NCBI RefSeq assembly: GCF_006658505.1
Contig: NZ_VFUZ01000004.1
Coordinates: 248,001-312,000, forward strand
Direction of reading: 5' to 3'
Length of the DNA: 64,000 nucleotides
Origin: Mesorhizobium sp. B2-4-15
GTDB taxonomy: Bacteria; Pseudomonadota; Alphaproteobacteria; Rhizobiales; Rhizobiaceae
Positions 9,851-20,989 of the stretch are shown here, piece by piece. Position numbers and translations under genes: made by a program. The notes beneath the pieces were generated by a model. It was not told where the DNA came from and did not search any database. It saw only the letters and a list, made by a program, of their open reading frames with translations. How positions within the stretch are numbered: the first letter of the stretch is position 1; each line of letters starts with the position of its first letter.

Positions 9851-9872
9851 GCGGCGGCAAAGAGGCCGCCGC
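9851..9872 (-). terminator. Candidate intrinsic terminator after rsmD
   Basis: Arms GCGGCGGC and GCCGCCGC with a 6-base loop, followed on the minus strand by TTT. It lies 14 bases past the rsmD stop and before the M16 genes, so it would separate the two transcription units. The T-run is short. Confidence 0.4.
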
Positions 9873-9886
9873 TGGGCGCAGGCGTG

Positions 9887-10441
9887 TCACGCAGCCTCGA
9901 TGAAGCGGATGACGGTCTCGCCGTAGTTGCGCTCATCAAGCACCGAAAAGCCGGGGCCGGGTTCAAATGGAACCGCCGCCGTCTCCTCAACCACGCACAG
10001 TGCACCGGGGCGCAGCCAGCCGCCGGCACTGGCCGACCGCAGGGCGCGCTCGCCGAGGCCCTTGCCATAGGGCGGATCGGCGAAGACGAGGCCGAACGGC
10101 GCCAGCGTGCCTGCCTCGCCAAGGGCGGCTGCGTCGCGGCGGAAGATCTTGGTGCGGCCGGTCAGGCCGAAGGCCTCGACATTGTCGCGGATCAAGCCAC
10201 GGCCTTCGGCCGACTCCTCGATGAAGACTCCGTAGGACGCGCCGCGCGACAGTGCTTCCAGACCAAGCGCGCCGGTCCCGGCAAACAGATCGAGCACGCG
10301 TGCTCCGTCCAGTTGACCGGCGAAGCGATGCGCCAGCACGTTGAAGACGGCCTCGCGGGTGCGGTCGGTCGTCGGACGGATGGCGCTGCTGCGGGGCGTC
10401 GCCAGCGGACGCCCGCGAAACTCCCCGCCAACGATCCTCAT
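9887..10441 (-). CDS. rsmD: 16S rRNA (guanine966-N2)-methyltransferase RsmD
   Basis: A 184-residue methyltransferase. It starts MRIVGGEFRGRPLATP and carries the RPTTDRTREAVFNVL segment, the SAM loop DLFAGTGALGLEALSRGA, and the N6/N2-methyltransferase catalytic motif DPPY (LVFADPPYGKG). RsmD methylates G966 of 16S rRNA in the assembled 30S subunit. The ATG overlaps the stop of the pseudouridine synthase by four bases (ATGA), so the two rRNA-modification genes are translationally coupled. Length is normal for the family. Confidence 0.95.
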   Translation of the reverse strand: MRIVGGEFRGRPLATPRSSAIRPTTDRTREAVFNVLAHRFAGQLDGARVLDLFAGTGALGLEALSRGASYGVFIEESAEGRGLIRDNVEAFGLTGRTKIFRRDAAALGEAGTLAPFGLVFADPPYGKGLGERALRSASAGGWLRPGALCVVEETAAVPFEPGPGFSVLDERNYGETVIRFIEAA

Positions 10442-12450
10442 CTTGTCCTGGGGCCCTTGGGACCGCCGCGCGGACGCTCACCGCCACCCGCGCCGCCCGG
10501 ACGCTCGCCACGCGGCTTGCCGAACGGCTTTGCACCGACCGGTTTGCCGCCAGGCTTGCCATAGGCCGGCTTGAACGAGGCCTTGCGCGCCTTGGCGTCG
10601 GCGGCCTTGGCCGCTTCGGCCTCCGCCCTGCCCTTGCCGATCGGCCGGGCACCCGGCGCCATCCAGACATTGGCCTTGCGCTGGCCGGGCGGCTCGATCG
10701 GCCGCTGCTCGCGCTCGGATTTCTTGCCGCCGCCACGAGGCTTGTCCCCGAAGCCACCGCGCGGCTTTTCGCCAAAGCTGCCACGCGGCTTATCCCCGAA
10801 GCCGCCGCGTTCGGGCCTCGGACCGCGTTCGCCAAAGCTCTTTTCCGATGAACTTCTGTCGGGACTTGTCGACAGTTTGCCGAGCGCCTCGTCGCGGCTG
10901 CCTTCCCGGCGCTTGCGGTTCTTGATCAACCCGCCCTCGCCGATCGGCCGGCGCTCGCCGTCACGCGTGAATTTCGGCCGCTCGGGCTCTGCTTCACGGG
11001 TCTCGGTGCGCCGCACCGGCTTGTTGGAAAACGGTTTCGTTATCTCGGCGTCGAAGTTCGCGCCGGATTCTTCCACCAGCCGCTCGCCAAGCTGGTCTCG
11101 CAGCACCCGGCCCTTGATCTCCAGCACATGGCCCTCCGGAAGATCCTCGAGCTGGAAGGGCCCGTAGGAAATGCGGATCAGCCGCGTCACATCGAGGCCG
11201 AGCGCACCGAGAATGTTCTTGACCTCACGGTTCTTGCCCTCGCGCAAGCCGATCGTCAGCCAGGCGTTGGAGCCCTGCTCGCGGTCGAGACTGGCCTCGA
11301 TGGCGCCATAGAAGACACCGTCGACGGCAATGCCTTCGCGCAGGCCGGCCAGCGCGCTTTCCTCGACCTTGCCGTGGACGCGCACGCGGTAGCGGCGCAG
11401 CCAGCCGGTGGCCGGCAGTTCGAGCACGCGCGACAGACCGCCATCGTTGGTGAGCAGCAGCAAGCCCTCAGTGTTGATGTCGAGCCGGCCGATGGTCATC
11501 AGCCGCGGCAATTCGGCCGGCAACACGTCGAAGACGGTCTTGCGGCCTTCGGGATCGCGGTTGGTGGTGACGACGCCGGCCGGCTTGTGAAACAGGAACA
11601 GACGCGTGCGTTCGATCGGCGGAATTTCCATGCCGTCGAGATGAATGATGTCGTCGGGCATGACATTGAAAGCCGGCGAAGCCAGCACCCGGCCATTGAC
11701 CTTGACACGGCCGGCAGCGATCAGGTCCTCGGCATCGCGGCGCGAGGCGAGACCGGCACGCGCCAGCCGCTTGGCGATGCGCTCGCCGGCTTCTTCCGTT
11801 GCTTCCGCCGGCCGCGGGCGCGGCTTGAAACCGCCGCCCGATGCACCTTGGGACCGATCACTGAAATCACGCTTGGGTCTGTCGCTCCCGAAGTCACGCT
11901 TGGGACGGTCAGCGAAGTCACGCTTCGGACGATCTGCGAAATCACGCTTGGGACGATCTACGAAATCACGCTTGGGACGGTCGAAGCGCTTTTCGCCATC
12001 CGCCGAAGCAGCAACCGGACGATCACCGCGTGGGGCGTAGGGCTTACGCGGCCCCTCGCGCTTCTCATATGGCTTGCGCTCGCCTTCGGCCGCCATTGGG
12101 CGGTTGCCGCGTGGGGCGTAGGGCTTGCGCGGCCCCTCGCGCTTCTCATACGGCTTGCGCTCGCCTTCGGGCGCCATCGGACGGTCGCCGCGAGGCGCAT
12201 AGGGCTTGCGCGGGCCTTCGCGCTTCTCATAAGGCTTGCCCGCGGGGCGCGGCCCCTTGCTGAATGGCTTGTCGCCGCCCTTGAAGTCGCGCTTCGGGCG
12301 CTCGCCCTCAGCGGCCATCGGCCGATCGCCATGCGGCGCATAGGGCTTCTTGGCACCGAACGATGGCTTGCCGCCCCTGTCGCCGCGCGGAGCCGCGGGT
12401 TTCTTGCCCGGGCCTTTTTGGCGCGGAGATTTCTTGTCGTTGTCGTCCAT
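10438..12450 (-). CDS. RsuA/RluB/RluE-family pseudouridine synthase with long basic low-complexity tails
   Basis: A 670-residue protein, against roughly 250-300 for a standard RluB. Residues 1-215 are a Lys/Arg/Pro/Gly-rich tail with 27-residue and 8-residue internal repeats. Residues 222-256 form an S4 RNA-binding domain (ERIAKRLARAGLASRRDAED). The synthase core follows, with the catalytic aspartate at residue 324 in GRLDINTEGLLLLTNDGG. The C-terminal 180 residues are again basic repeats (GFGDKPRG). Such enzymes isomerise one uridine of 23S or 16S rRNA; which one cannot be told here. The start at 12450 (MDDNDKK) is the first ATG with a tail-like sequence; a codon at 12489 is possible. It is the first gene of the unit with rsmD. 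Confidence 0.9.
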   Translation of the reverse strand: MDDNDKKSPRQKGPGKKPAAPRGDRGGKPSFGAKKPYAPHGDRPMAAEGERPKRDFKGGDKPFSKGPRPAGKPYEKREGPRKPYAPRGDRPMAPEGERKPYEKREGPRKPYAPRGNRPMAAEGERKPYEKREGPRKPYAPRGDRPVAASADGEKRFDRPKRDFVDRPKRDFADRPKRDFADRPKRDFGSDRPKRDFSDRSQGASGGGFKPRPRPAEATEEAGERIAKRLARAGLASRRDAEDLIAAGRVKVNGRVLASPAFNVMPDDIIHLDGMEIPPIERTRLFLFHKPAGVVTTNRDPEGRKTVFDVLPAELPRLMTIGRLDINTEGLLLLTNDGGLSRVLELPATGWLRRYRVRVHGKVEESALAGLREGIAVDGVFYGAIEASLDREQGSNAWLTIGLREGKNREVKNILGALGLDVTRLIRISYGPFQLEDLPEGHVLEIKGRVLRDQLGERLVEESGANFDAEITKPFSNKPVRRTETREAEPERPKFTRDGERRPIGEGGLIKNRKRREGSRDEALGKLSTSPDRSSSEKSFGERGPRPERGGFGDKPRGSFGEKPRGGFGDKPRGGGKKSEREQRPIEPPGQRKANVWMAPGARPIGKGRAEAEAAKAADAKARKASFKPAYGKPGGKPVGAKPFGKPRGERPGGAGGGERPRGGPKGPRTR
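11860..11982 (-). repeat. 24-bp coding repeats (RPKRDF units)
   Basis: Five copies of a unit encoding D-R-P-K-R-D-F plus one variable residue, within residues 157-197 of the pseudouridine synthase. Units are 24 bases, one copy having an insertion of one codon. In-frame expansion keeps the reading frame. Confidence 0.85.
12001..12237 (-). repeat. 81-bp coding tandem repeats (27-residue unit)
   Basis: Three consecutive copies of a 27-residue unit starting KPYEKREGPRKPYAPRG, at residues 72-98, 99-125 and 126 to about 149 of the pseudouridine synthase. A related half-unit precedes them. The DNA copies are nearly identical, which points to recent tandem duplication. Confidence 0.85.
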
Positions 12451-12530
12451 GTGGCCTTTGTCCGTTTGCGCTGCTACAGCGTGGCGCATCCTTTCGGGCG
12501 CGCAACGAACGCTGTAGCACTTTGATTTGG

Positions 12531-12579
12531 CGCATGATCATTTCTGAAAATCGAGTCCGATTTTCAGGTTGATGCGCTC
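12531..12579. repeat. Dispersed palindromic element, copy 1
   Basis: Perfect inner arms CTGAAAATCG and CGATTTTCAG around AGTC, with outer arms GCGCAT and ATGCGC. It lies between the divergent pseudouridine synthase and tadA genes. It resembles the copies near 14.0, 17.1 and 32.0 kb in plan. Confidence 0.6.
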
Positions 12580-12630
12580 AATAACAGGATCACCGCCGGG
12601 AGGCGAGGAGATAATGGGAATGGAAACCGC

Positions 12631-13080
12631 GTGAAGCGGCCGGATTTCATGGCCGTGGCGCTGCAGGAGGCCGAAGCGGCAGCCCTGCGCGGCGAAGTGC
12701 CGGTCGGCGCCGTCATTGCGAATGGCAGCACGATTGTGGCCAGTGCCGGCAACCGTACCCGCGAGCTTGCCGACCCAACGGCGCATGCCGAGATGCTGGT
12801 CATACGAGAAGCCTGCGGCAAACTCTCGAGCGAGCGCCTCACCAGCCACGATCTTTATGTGACACTCGAACCCTGCGCCATGTGCGCCGGTGCCATTTCC
12901 TTCGCCAGATTGCGCCGGCTTTATTTTGGCGCCGCCGACGAAAAGGGTGGCGCGGTGGTCAATGGCGTACGCTTCTTCGCCTCGCCGACCTGTCACCATA
13001 CGCCGGATATCTATCCTGGCATGGGCGAAACCGAAGCGGGCCTGCTGCTAAAGGATTTTTTCAGGGAACGCCGCGACTGA
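12631..13080 (+). CDS. tadA: tRNA-specific adenosine deaminase TadA
   Basis: A 149-residue zinc deaminase that converts A34 of tRNA-Arg(ACG) to inosine. The zinc and proton-shuttle motif HAE is at residues 52-54 and PCAMC at residues 81-85, with the expected spacing. It ends in a family-typical helix (LLLKDFFRERRD). The start is taken as the GTG at 12631, which has purine-rich sequence upstream; the in-frame ATG at 12649 (MAVALQEAEA) is the alternative and would lose six residues. It is divergent from the pseudouridine synthase and converges on the lipoprotein gene. Confidence 0.95.
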   Translation: MKRPDFMAVALQEAEAAALRGEVPVGAVIANGSTIVASAGNRTRELADPTAHAEMLVIREACGKLSSERLTSHDLYVTLEPCAMCAGAISFARLRRLYFGAADEKGGAVVNGVRFFASPTCHHTPDIYPGMGETEAGLLLKDFFRERRD

Positions 13081-13120
13081 AGCGGGCGCTCTGCCCACCT
13101 CTGGTCAGCGAGGCCAGCCG

Positions 13121-13798
13121 TTACAGCGAGGGCAACCAGTCGAACCAGCCGCTCTTCTTGCCTTCCGCCTCTTTCTTCAGGCGGCGTTCTTTCTTGTACT
13201 CGTCCTCGCCGAGCTCACCCTGCGGGGCGGTGTCGGCCGCGACGCGATAAGCCACCGGCGGCTCGCTAAGATATTTGCGGGTGTTCGGATCGCCCTGCTT
13301 GCTCTCGGCAAGGCGGCGCTGGATCTCGGCGGCGCGGCCCTTGTCGGAATCAGCGGGCGTCCAGCGCGGCGGATGGCTCGAGCCAGAATCTTCCATCGCC
13401 TTTTTCACAGATTCGGGGTCCGTCTGCACGTCATCAACGATCTGCGACTGGTAAGACGGATCATCCTGATGAGCGGTGGCGTCGGCACGCAGACGTGCAC
13501 GGCGCTGCTCGGGCGATTCGGGCCATTGAGCACTTGCCGTTTCGATGCTGTCCTGCGGAGCCGGCAGCGCGCCCTTCTGGCCAGGCGCCGGCTTCACCAA
13601 TGTGGGACGCGGCTTGTAATCGATCTGGTCCTTGTGCTTCGGCGCAATGGAAAAGGCGCTCGATAGATCGCCGGCCAATTGTTCGCCGGCGGTCTTGTCG
13701 GTGCCGTAGGTCGGAGAGCCGACGCAGCCGGCCAGAGCAAGCCCGGATGCGAAAAGCGGCGCCAGCAGCGCAAGGCGCGCCTTATATCTCTCGGTCAT
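13121..13798 (-). CDS. Putative lipoprotein of unknown function
   Basis: A 225-residue protein with a type II signal peptide: hydrophobic LALLAPLFASGLALAGC with lipobox LAGC, so the mature N-terminus is a lipidated cysteine. The rest is hydrophilic and Pro/Lys/Asp-rich (IDYKPRPTLVKPAPGQKG), with a basic coiled segment and a Trp-rich end (KKSGWFDWLPSL). I recognise no enzyme domain. Its position after ileS recalls the alphaproteobacterial order in which a DUF3035 (BamF-like) lipoprotein lies near ileS, lspA and M16 genes. The proline-rich segment is compatible with that, but I cannot establish it. The start at 13798 is set by the signal peptide. Confidence 0.7.
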   Translation of the reverse strand: MTERYKARLALLAPLFASGLALAGCVGSPTYGTDKTAGEQLAGDLSSAFSIAPKHKDQIDYKPRPTLVKPAPGQKGALPAPQDSIETASAQWPESPEQRRARLRADATAHQDDPSYQSQIVDDVQTDPESVKKAMEDSGSSHPPRWTPADSDKGRAAEIQRRLAESKQGDPNTRKYLSEPPVAYRVAADTAPQGELGEDEYKKERRLKKEAEGKKSGWFDWLPSL

Positions 13799-13996
13799 GC
13801 CAAAAAGTCCCACTCTAGACAGCCTCTCGATCGTCACCGGCCCATGTCCGGTCCCCATCGTCTACGCACTTGCGACGGAAATCCGGCGACAATTTGTCTT
13901 CCGGAGTCTCGCGTGTTTACCTCAACCACTCGTTAAGGGCAACGCGCGGGCGGATTTGCATCCCCCGGCGTGGCATTTGTGCACCTTTTTGACTGC

Positions 13997-14043
13997 ATGC
14001 ATGTCGTTGTCCCAAACCGCTACACACTCTTGGGCGACATGCA

Positions 14044-14044
<1 letters not shown>
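13997..14044. repeat. Dispersed palindromic element, copy 2
   Basis: Outer arms ATGCATGTCG and CGACATGCAT are perfect; inner CCCAA and TTGGG. The right arm ends at the first base of the ileS stop codon, so the element sits directly after ileS and could act as a transcript-end hairpin. Confidence 0.6.
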
Positions 14045-17034
<2,990 letters not shown>

Positions 17035-17093
17035 TGGTCTGCCATGTGCGTGCCGGGCCATGCGGCCTGCGGCGTTGATTTTACTTCTGCGCC

Positions 17094-17134
17094 TGTCGTT
17101 TTCCCAAAACCGGGGCCACTTTTGGGCGAGATGC
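17094..17134. repeat. Dispersed palindromic element, copy 3
   Basis: Arms CCCAAAA and TTTTGGG around a 10-base GC-rich loop, flanked by GTCGTTTT on the left and GCGAGATGCC on the right. It lies about 60 bases upstream of the ileS start. Its layout matches copy 2. Confidence 0.6.
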
Positions 17135-17318
17135 CTTGATGATCTGGAAAAGCGCGAGGAGCCGCGCGCAAGATTCCCGGCGGCTCCGACAGCCTTCAGG
17201 CCGCCAGGAACACCGGGCTGGTAATTCGTATCGTCGGCGCGTGAAGGCGCGAAAAGCTCGTCATTGCTGGGCTTTTAGCGGAGATAGGCGCAGGAATAAA
17301 GCGTCTCGTTCGATTCGC

Positions 17319-18131
17319 TTACATCTTGAAGTCGAAGCGATAGGTCGTCGACACGCCGACCATGAACTGGTTGCGGTCGCCGCGCTCCCTGACCAGGCTG
17401 GAATCGGCCGCCGGACCTTTCAAGCGCGAATATTCGCCGAACAGGCTGGCCGTCATCGGATCGGTCACCTTCCAAGTCACCGCGCCACCGAGGCCAACGG
17501 ATTTAAGGCCGCCGCCAGGATTATATTGGCTCAGGCCCGAGGCCACGGCTTCCTGCGCATTGACGCCATAATAGGCGTCGAAATAGTTCGCCGAGGCAAA
17601 GGACACGCGCGGCCCACCTGAAATTCTCACGGTTGGCGTCACATCATAGAAAGCATCGGCGGCGATATCGGCGACAAAGCCGTTATGGGCGCGGATGCCA
17701 TGCCGCAATTCGGCGCGCGCGCGCATCCAGTCCGTTGGATAGAATTCGAAGAAGCCGCCGACTTCGCCGCCCCAGCGGACCGGATCGAGGCCTTTGAGCT
17801 CGTCGGCATCGCTATCATCGCGCGAGAACAGGAACTTGCCGGTCAGGCCGGCGCGAACGCCGCCATCATCGATAAGCGCCAGCGAAATATTGTCGTTACG
17901 CGACGTGAAGCGTGCCGCGGGACCCGCCTTGCCCAAAGAGATGATGGGCTGGGCGCTGAGCATGTATTTCTTGCCGCCCTCGAAATTCGGCGCGACCAAG
18001 CCGGTGGCGCCGACCGTCAGATACCAGTCGCCGGACAACCAGCCGAAAGCGCCGTCGCCGGCCTTGGCCGCGCCTGACGTCGCCAGCATGATGGTGGCCA
18101 AAGCTACCGAAATCTTCCCGACCGGACTCAT
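17319..18131 (-). CDS. MipA/OmpV family outer-membrane protein
   Basis: A 270-residue protein with a cleavable signal peptide (ISVALATIMLATSGAAKA). The mature part alternates short amphipathic strands (GDWYLTVGATGLVAPNFEGG, then the C-terminal VGVSTTYRFDF ending in an aromatic strand), as expected of a small beta-barrel. MipA scaffolds MltA and PBP1B in E. coli, and OmpV-type members are osmotically regulated porins; which role applies here is unknown. The start at 18131 is set by the signal peptide. It sits 187 bases from the divergent hdeD-like gene. The 284 bases between it and ileS hold palindromic copy 3 and no further gene. Confidence 0.85.
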   Translation of the reverse strand: MSPVGKISVALATIMLATSGAAKAGDGAFGWLSGDWYLTVGATGLVAPNFEGGKKYMLSAQPIISLGKAGPAARFTSRNDNISLALIDDGGVRAGLTGKFLFSRDDSDADELKGLDPVRWGGEVGGFFEFYPTDWMRARAELRHGIRAHNGFVADIAADAFYDVTPTVRISGGPRVSFASANYFDAYYGVNAQEAVASGLSQYNPGGGLKSVGLGGAVTWKVTDPMTASLFGEYSRLKGPAADSSLVRERGDRNQFMVGVSTTYRFDFKM

Positions 18132-18318
18132 GGCCACTCCACTAACACGATACAACTGTCCTGCGGCGACAGCTTTGACGAGGCTTTGGTAAAATTTGAT
18201 TTAAGGGCGAGACGTCCGGGCCGCATTGCCTGCACCATCGACCCGCCACCGGTTGGCGGTGGACTGGCACCGAAGCTAACTTCGTCGCATACTGGCAGAC
18301 CTCAACGGAGGTGGCGAC

Positions 18319-18873
18319 ATGACTTTGCACGGCGATACACTGAAGAACGCGATCGGCCAGACGCGAGACAAGTGGGGATGGTTTGTTGGTCTGGGCGTGG
18401 TGCTGCTGATCCTCGGCGGCATCGCCTTCGGCAATCTGTTCATCGCCACGGTGGCTTCTGTCTATGTCGTGGGATGGCTGATGCTGGTGGCCGGCATCAT
18501 CGAGATCATGCATGCCTTCGGTGTGAAGACCTGGGGCCGCTTCTTCTATTGGCTGCTCAGCGGACTGCTTTATGCGGTGGCCGGATTTTTCGCTTTCGAC
18601 AATCCGTTGCTGGCCTCCGCGGTGCTGACCTTCCTGCTGGCCGTTGCGCTTGTCGCTTCCGGCGCGCTGCGCGCCTGGGTCGGCTACAGCCACCGCCCGG
18701 AAAGCGGCTGGGGCTGGATCGTCGCGGCCGGTGTCATTAGCGTGCTTGCGGGCTTGATCATCGCCATGGGCTGGCCGGTCAACAGCCTATGGGTACTCGG
18801 CATGTTCCTGGCAATCGACCTGATCTTCCAGGGCTGGACCTTCATCGCGGTCGGCCTTGCACTGAAAAAGTAA
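18319..18873 (+). CDS. HdeD family (DUF308) membrane protein
   Basis: A 184-residue integral membrane protein with six hydrophobic segments arranged as three hairpins, beginning WGWFVGLGVVLLILGGIAFG and ending WVLGMFLAIDLIFQGWTFIAVGLALKK. The repeated G-W-x-x-x-G pattern is typical of HdeD, an inner-membrane protein linked to acid resistance in E. coli. GGAGGTGGCGAC just before the ATG is a strong ribosome binding site. No partner genes from the E. coli hde cluster are present, so acid resistance is only a family-level suggestion. Confidence 0.9.
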   Translation: MTLHGDTLKNAIGQTRDKWGWFVGLGVVLLILGGIAFGNLFIATVASVYVVGWLMLVAGIIEIMHAFGVKTWGRFFYWLLSGLLYAVAGFFAFDNPLLASAVLTFLLAVALVASGALRAWVGYSHRPESGWGWIVAAGVISVLAGLIIAMGWPVNSLWVLGMFLAIDLIFQGWTFIAVGLALKK

Positions 18874-18945
18874 GATCTCGTTTGAGCCGTCCGCCGAAAG
18901 ACGGTGATCCCGGCCGAAAGCCGGCACCGGTTTCGAGACCATGCC

Positions 18946-19926
18946 TTAAAACGCCACTGCCGCGTCCAGACTGGACAGCGGCTTGACGCCGGCAAGCAGC
19001 GCGCGAGCCTCGGCTTCGTCCCGCCTCATCTGTACGACCAGTGCATCCAGCCCGTCGAACTTGATCTCGCTGCGCAGGAAGCCGAAGAACGACACCTGGC
19101 AGGTCTCGCCATAGAGATCGCCGGAAAAATCGAAGACGAAGGTTTCCAGGAGCGGTGCGCCATTGTCGTCGATGGTCGGGCGGCGGCCGAAGCTCGCGAC
19201 GCCATCGTGCAGCGTGCCGTCGGCGCGGCGAAAGCGGACGGCATAGATTCCTTCCTTGAGAGCTGCCTCCGCGGCAAGCCTCATATTCGCGGTCGGAAAG
19301 CCGAGCGTTCGCCCGAGCTGTTGGCCGCCCACGACCTCGCTTTCCACCGTGAAGCGATAGCCGAGCAGACTGGCGGCTTCGGCTACCTCGCCATCGCACA
19401 GCAAGCCCCGGATCCGGCTTGACGAAACCACCTCGGCACCCTCGTCTCGAAAGGCGTCGACGAGCGTGACGCCGAAACCATGGCGCTCGCCGGCCGCCAT
19501 GAGATAGGCCGGCCCGCCCTGCCGGTCCTTGCCGAAATGAAAATCGAAACCGGTCACGGCGTGAGTGATGCCGAGCGTCCTCTCCAAGACGTCGGTGATG
19601 AAAGCTTCCGCCGACAGCGAGGCGAAATCCCGCGTGAAGGGCTGCTCGACGAGCGCGGCAAAGCCCAGCAACGACAGGAGGCGCGCCTTCATCGGCGGCG
19701 GCGTCAGCACGAACAGCGGCATGTCCGGCCTGAAAACCTTTCGGGGATGCGGCTCGAAGGTCAGTACCAAGGCCGGCACGCCGCGCCGCGTGGCCTCGGC
19801 CAACGCCCGTTCGAGCACCGCCTGATGGCCACGATGGACGCCGTCGAAATTGCCAATCGCGACGACACCACCACGCAGATCGGCGGGCAGCGGCGCCGTT
19901 GCTGAAAGATGCTGGAAAGCCACCAT
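18946..19926 (-). CDS. ribF: Bifunctional riboflavin kinase / FAD synthetase
   Basis: A 326-residue enzyme making FMN and then FAD from riboflavin. The N-terminal nucleotidyltransferase domain shows AIGNFDGVHRGHQAVL, with the HxGH signature. The C-terminal riboflavin kinase domain has GRTLGFPTANM and the metal-linked PTANM residues. ATG at 19926 is preferred over a GTG six bases upstream. It starts seven bases after the HAD hydrolase stop, so the two are one transcript. The 72 bases to the convergent hdeD stop include a short inverted repeat (CGGCCGAAAGCCGG) that may end transcription. Confidence 0.96.
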   Translation of the reverse strand: MVAFQHLSATAPLPADLRGGVVAIGNFDGVHRGHQAVLERALAEATRRGVPALVLTFEPHPRKVFRPDMPLFVLTPPPMKARLLSLLGFAALVEQPFTRDFASLSAEAFITDVLERTLGITHAVTGFDFHFGKDRQGGPAYLMAAGERHGFGVTLVDAFRDEGAEVVSSSRIRGLLCDGEVAEAASLLGYRFTVESEVVGGQQLGRTLGFPTANMRLAAEAALKEGIYAVRFRRADGTLHDGVASFGRRPTIDDNGAPLLETFVFDFSGDLYGETCQVSFFGFLRSEIKFDGLDALVVQMRRDEAEARALLAGVKPLSSLDAAVAF

Positions 19927-19932
19927 TGCCAC

Positions 19933-20793
19933 CTACTGTAGTCTGGCTATGACGGACACCGGACGATAGCCGTGCCGTTCCAGGAAGAGCCCGAGCTTTG
20001 CCGGATCCGGCCGCAAGGCGTCGCCATAGTCGCGGGCGTGAATGCCGCCAGAGACATAGAGAACGTCGAAGCCATTGTCGGCCGCGCCCTTGACGTCGGT
20101 CATGATGCCATCGCCGATGGCCAACACCTGCGAACGCTCGACCGGCCGTCCGAGAACCTCGGCCACCTCCTTCATCGCGACGTCATAGATCGGCGCGTAG
20201 GGCTTTCCGGCGATCAGCGTGCGACCGCCGAGCTGGGCATAGTCGCGCGCCAGGGCGCCGGCGCACCAGATGATCCGTTCGCCGCGCTCCACCATGATAT
20301 CGGGGTTGGCGCAGATGAACGGCAGGTTCCTGGCGCGCAATCGCCGCAACAGCTCCGTATAGTCCTCGGGCTTTTCGACTTCGTCGTCGAACAGCCCGGT
20401 GCACACGATGCCGGCGGCCTCGAATTCCTCGACCAGCTCGACATCCAGGCCATCATAGAGGGTCAAATCGCGGTCGGCGCCGATGTGGAAGACTTTGCGC
20501 GGGCCCTCCGCGATCAGGTCGCGGGTCACGTCGCCCGAGGTCACGACACGGTCGTAGGCCGACGGGGGAACGCCGATCACGCTCATCTGTGCCACGACAT
20601 CGGCGCTGCGGCGGGGTGAATTGGTAATAAGCACAACCGGAACGCCGTCTGCCCTTGCCCTCGCCAGCGCCGCGGCGGCTGCCGGAAAATGCCATTCGCC
20701 GTTGTGGACGACGCCCCAGACATCGCAAAGAATCGCCGAATAGGCTTTCGACGCGTCTTCGAGCGAGCCGACGATTTCAGGCGATTCCGCCAT
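19933..20793 (-). CDS. TIGR01459-type HAD superfamily hydrolase
   Basis: A 286-residue C2-cap HAD phosphatase. Motif I is AILCDVWGVVHNG, with the nucleophile Asp. Motif II is ITNSPRRS. The motif III lysine lies in GKPYAPIYDVAMK and motif IV in AIGDGIMTDVKGA. The family resembles NagD and 4-nitrophenylphosphatase; the physiological substrate is unknown. AAGGAAA precedes the ATG at 20793. It is coupled to ribF by a seven-base gap, and this HAD-ribF pairing is common in rhizobia, which hints at a phosphate ester in flavin metabolism. That is inference. Confidence 0.9.
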   Translation of the reverse strand: MAESPEIVGSLEDASKAYSAILCDVWGVVHNGEWHFPAAAAALARARADGVPVVLITNSPRRSADVVAQMSVIGVPPSAYDRVVTSGDVTRDLIAEGPRKVFHIGADRDLTLYDGLDVELVEEFEAAGIVCTGLFDDEVEKPEDYTELLRRLRARNLPFICANPDIMVERGERIIWCAGALARDYAQLGGRTLIAGKPYAPIYDVAMKEVAEVLGRPVERSQVLAIGDGIMTDVKGAADNGFDVLYVSGGIHARDYGDALRPDPAKLGLFLERHGYRPVSVIARLQ

Positions 20794-20989
20794 GCCGTTT
20801 CCTTCAATGTGATTGTTGCAAGTGCCACGGCCGACGGTTCGCCGCAGCCGGTCCGAATTATCCGAACCGGCCCATGCTGTCACCAGCTTTCGCCTGCCTG
20901 TCGCTGGAGATCGACGCGAACCGCCGCCTGTCCGCCCGATCGGCGCCTTCGATTGACGGCAAAATCCGCGATCCGGGCGACGTCCGCAC

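Noticed and set aside
8318..10564. A 748-codon plus-strand open frame over the M16 peptidase and rsmD genes
   Set aside because: Low-complexity His/Gly/Arg-rich translation typical of antisense frames; no domain; the minus-strand genes are clear.
11860..12237. Possible CRISPR or minisatellite unrelated to coding
   Set aside because: The repeats are in frame within the pseudouridine synthase and encode basic tail units.
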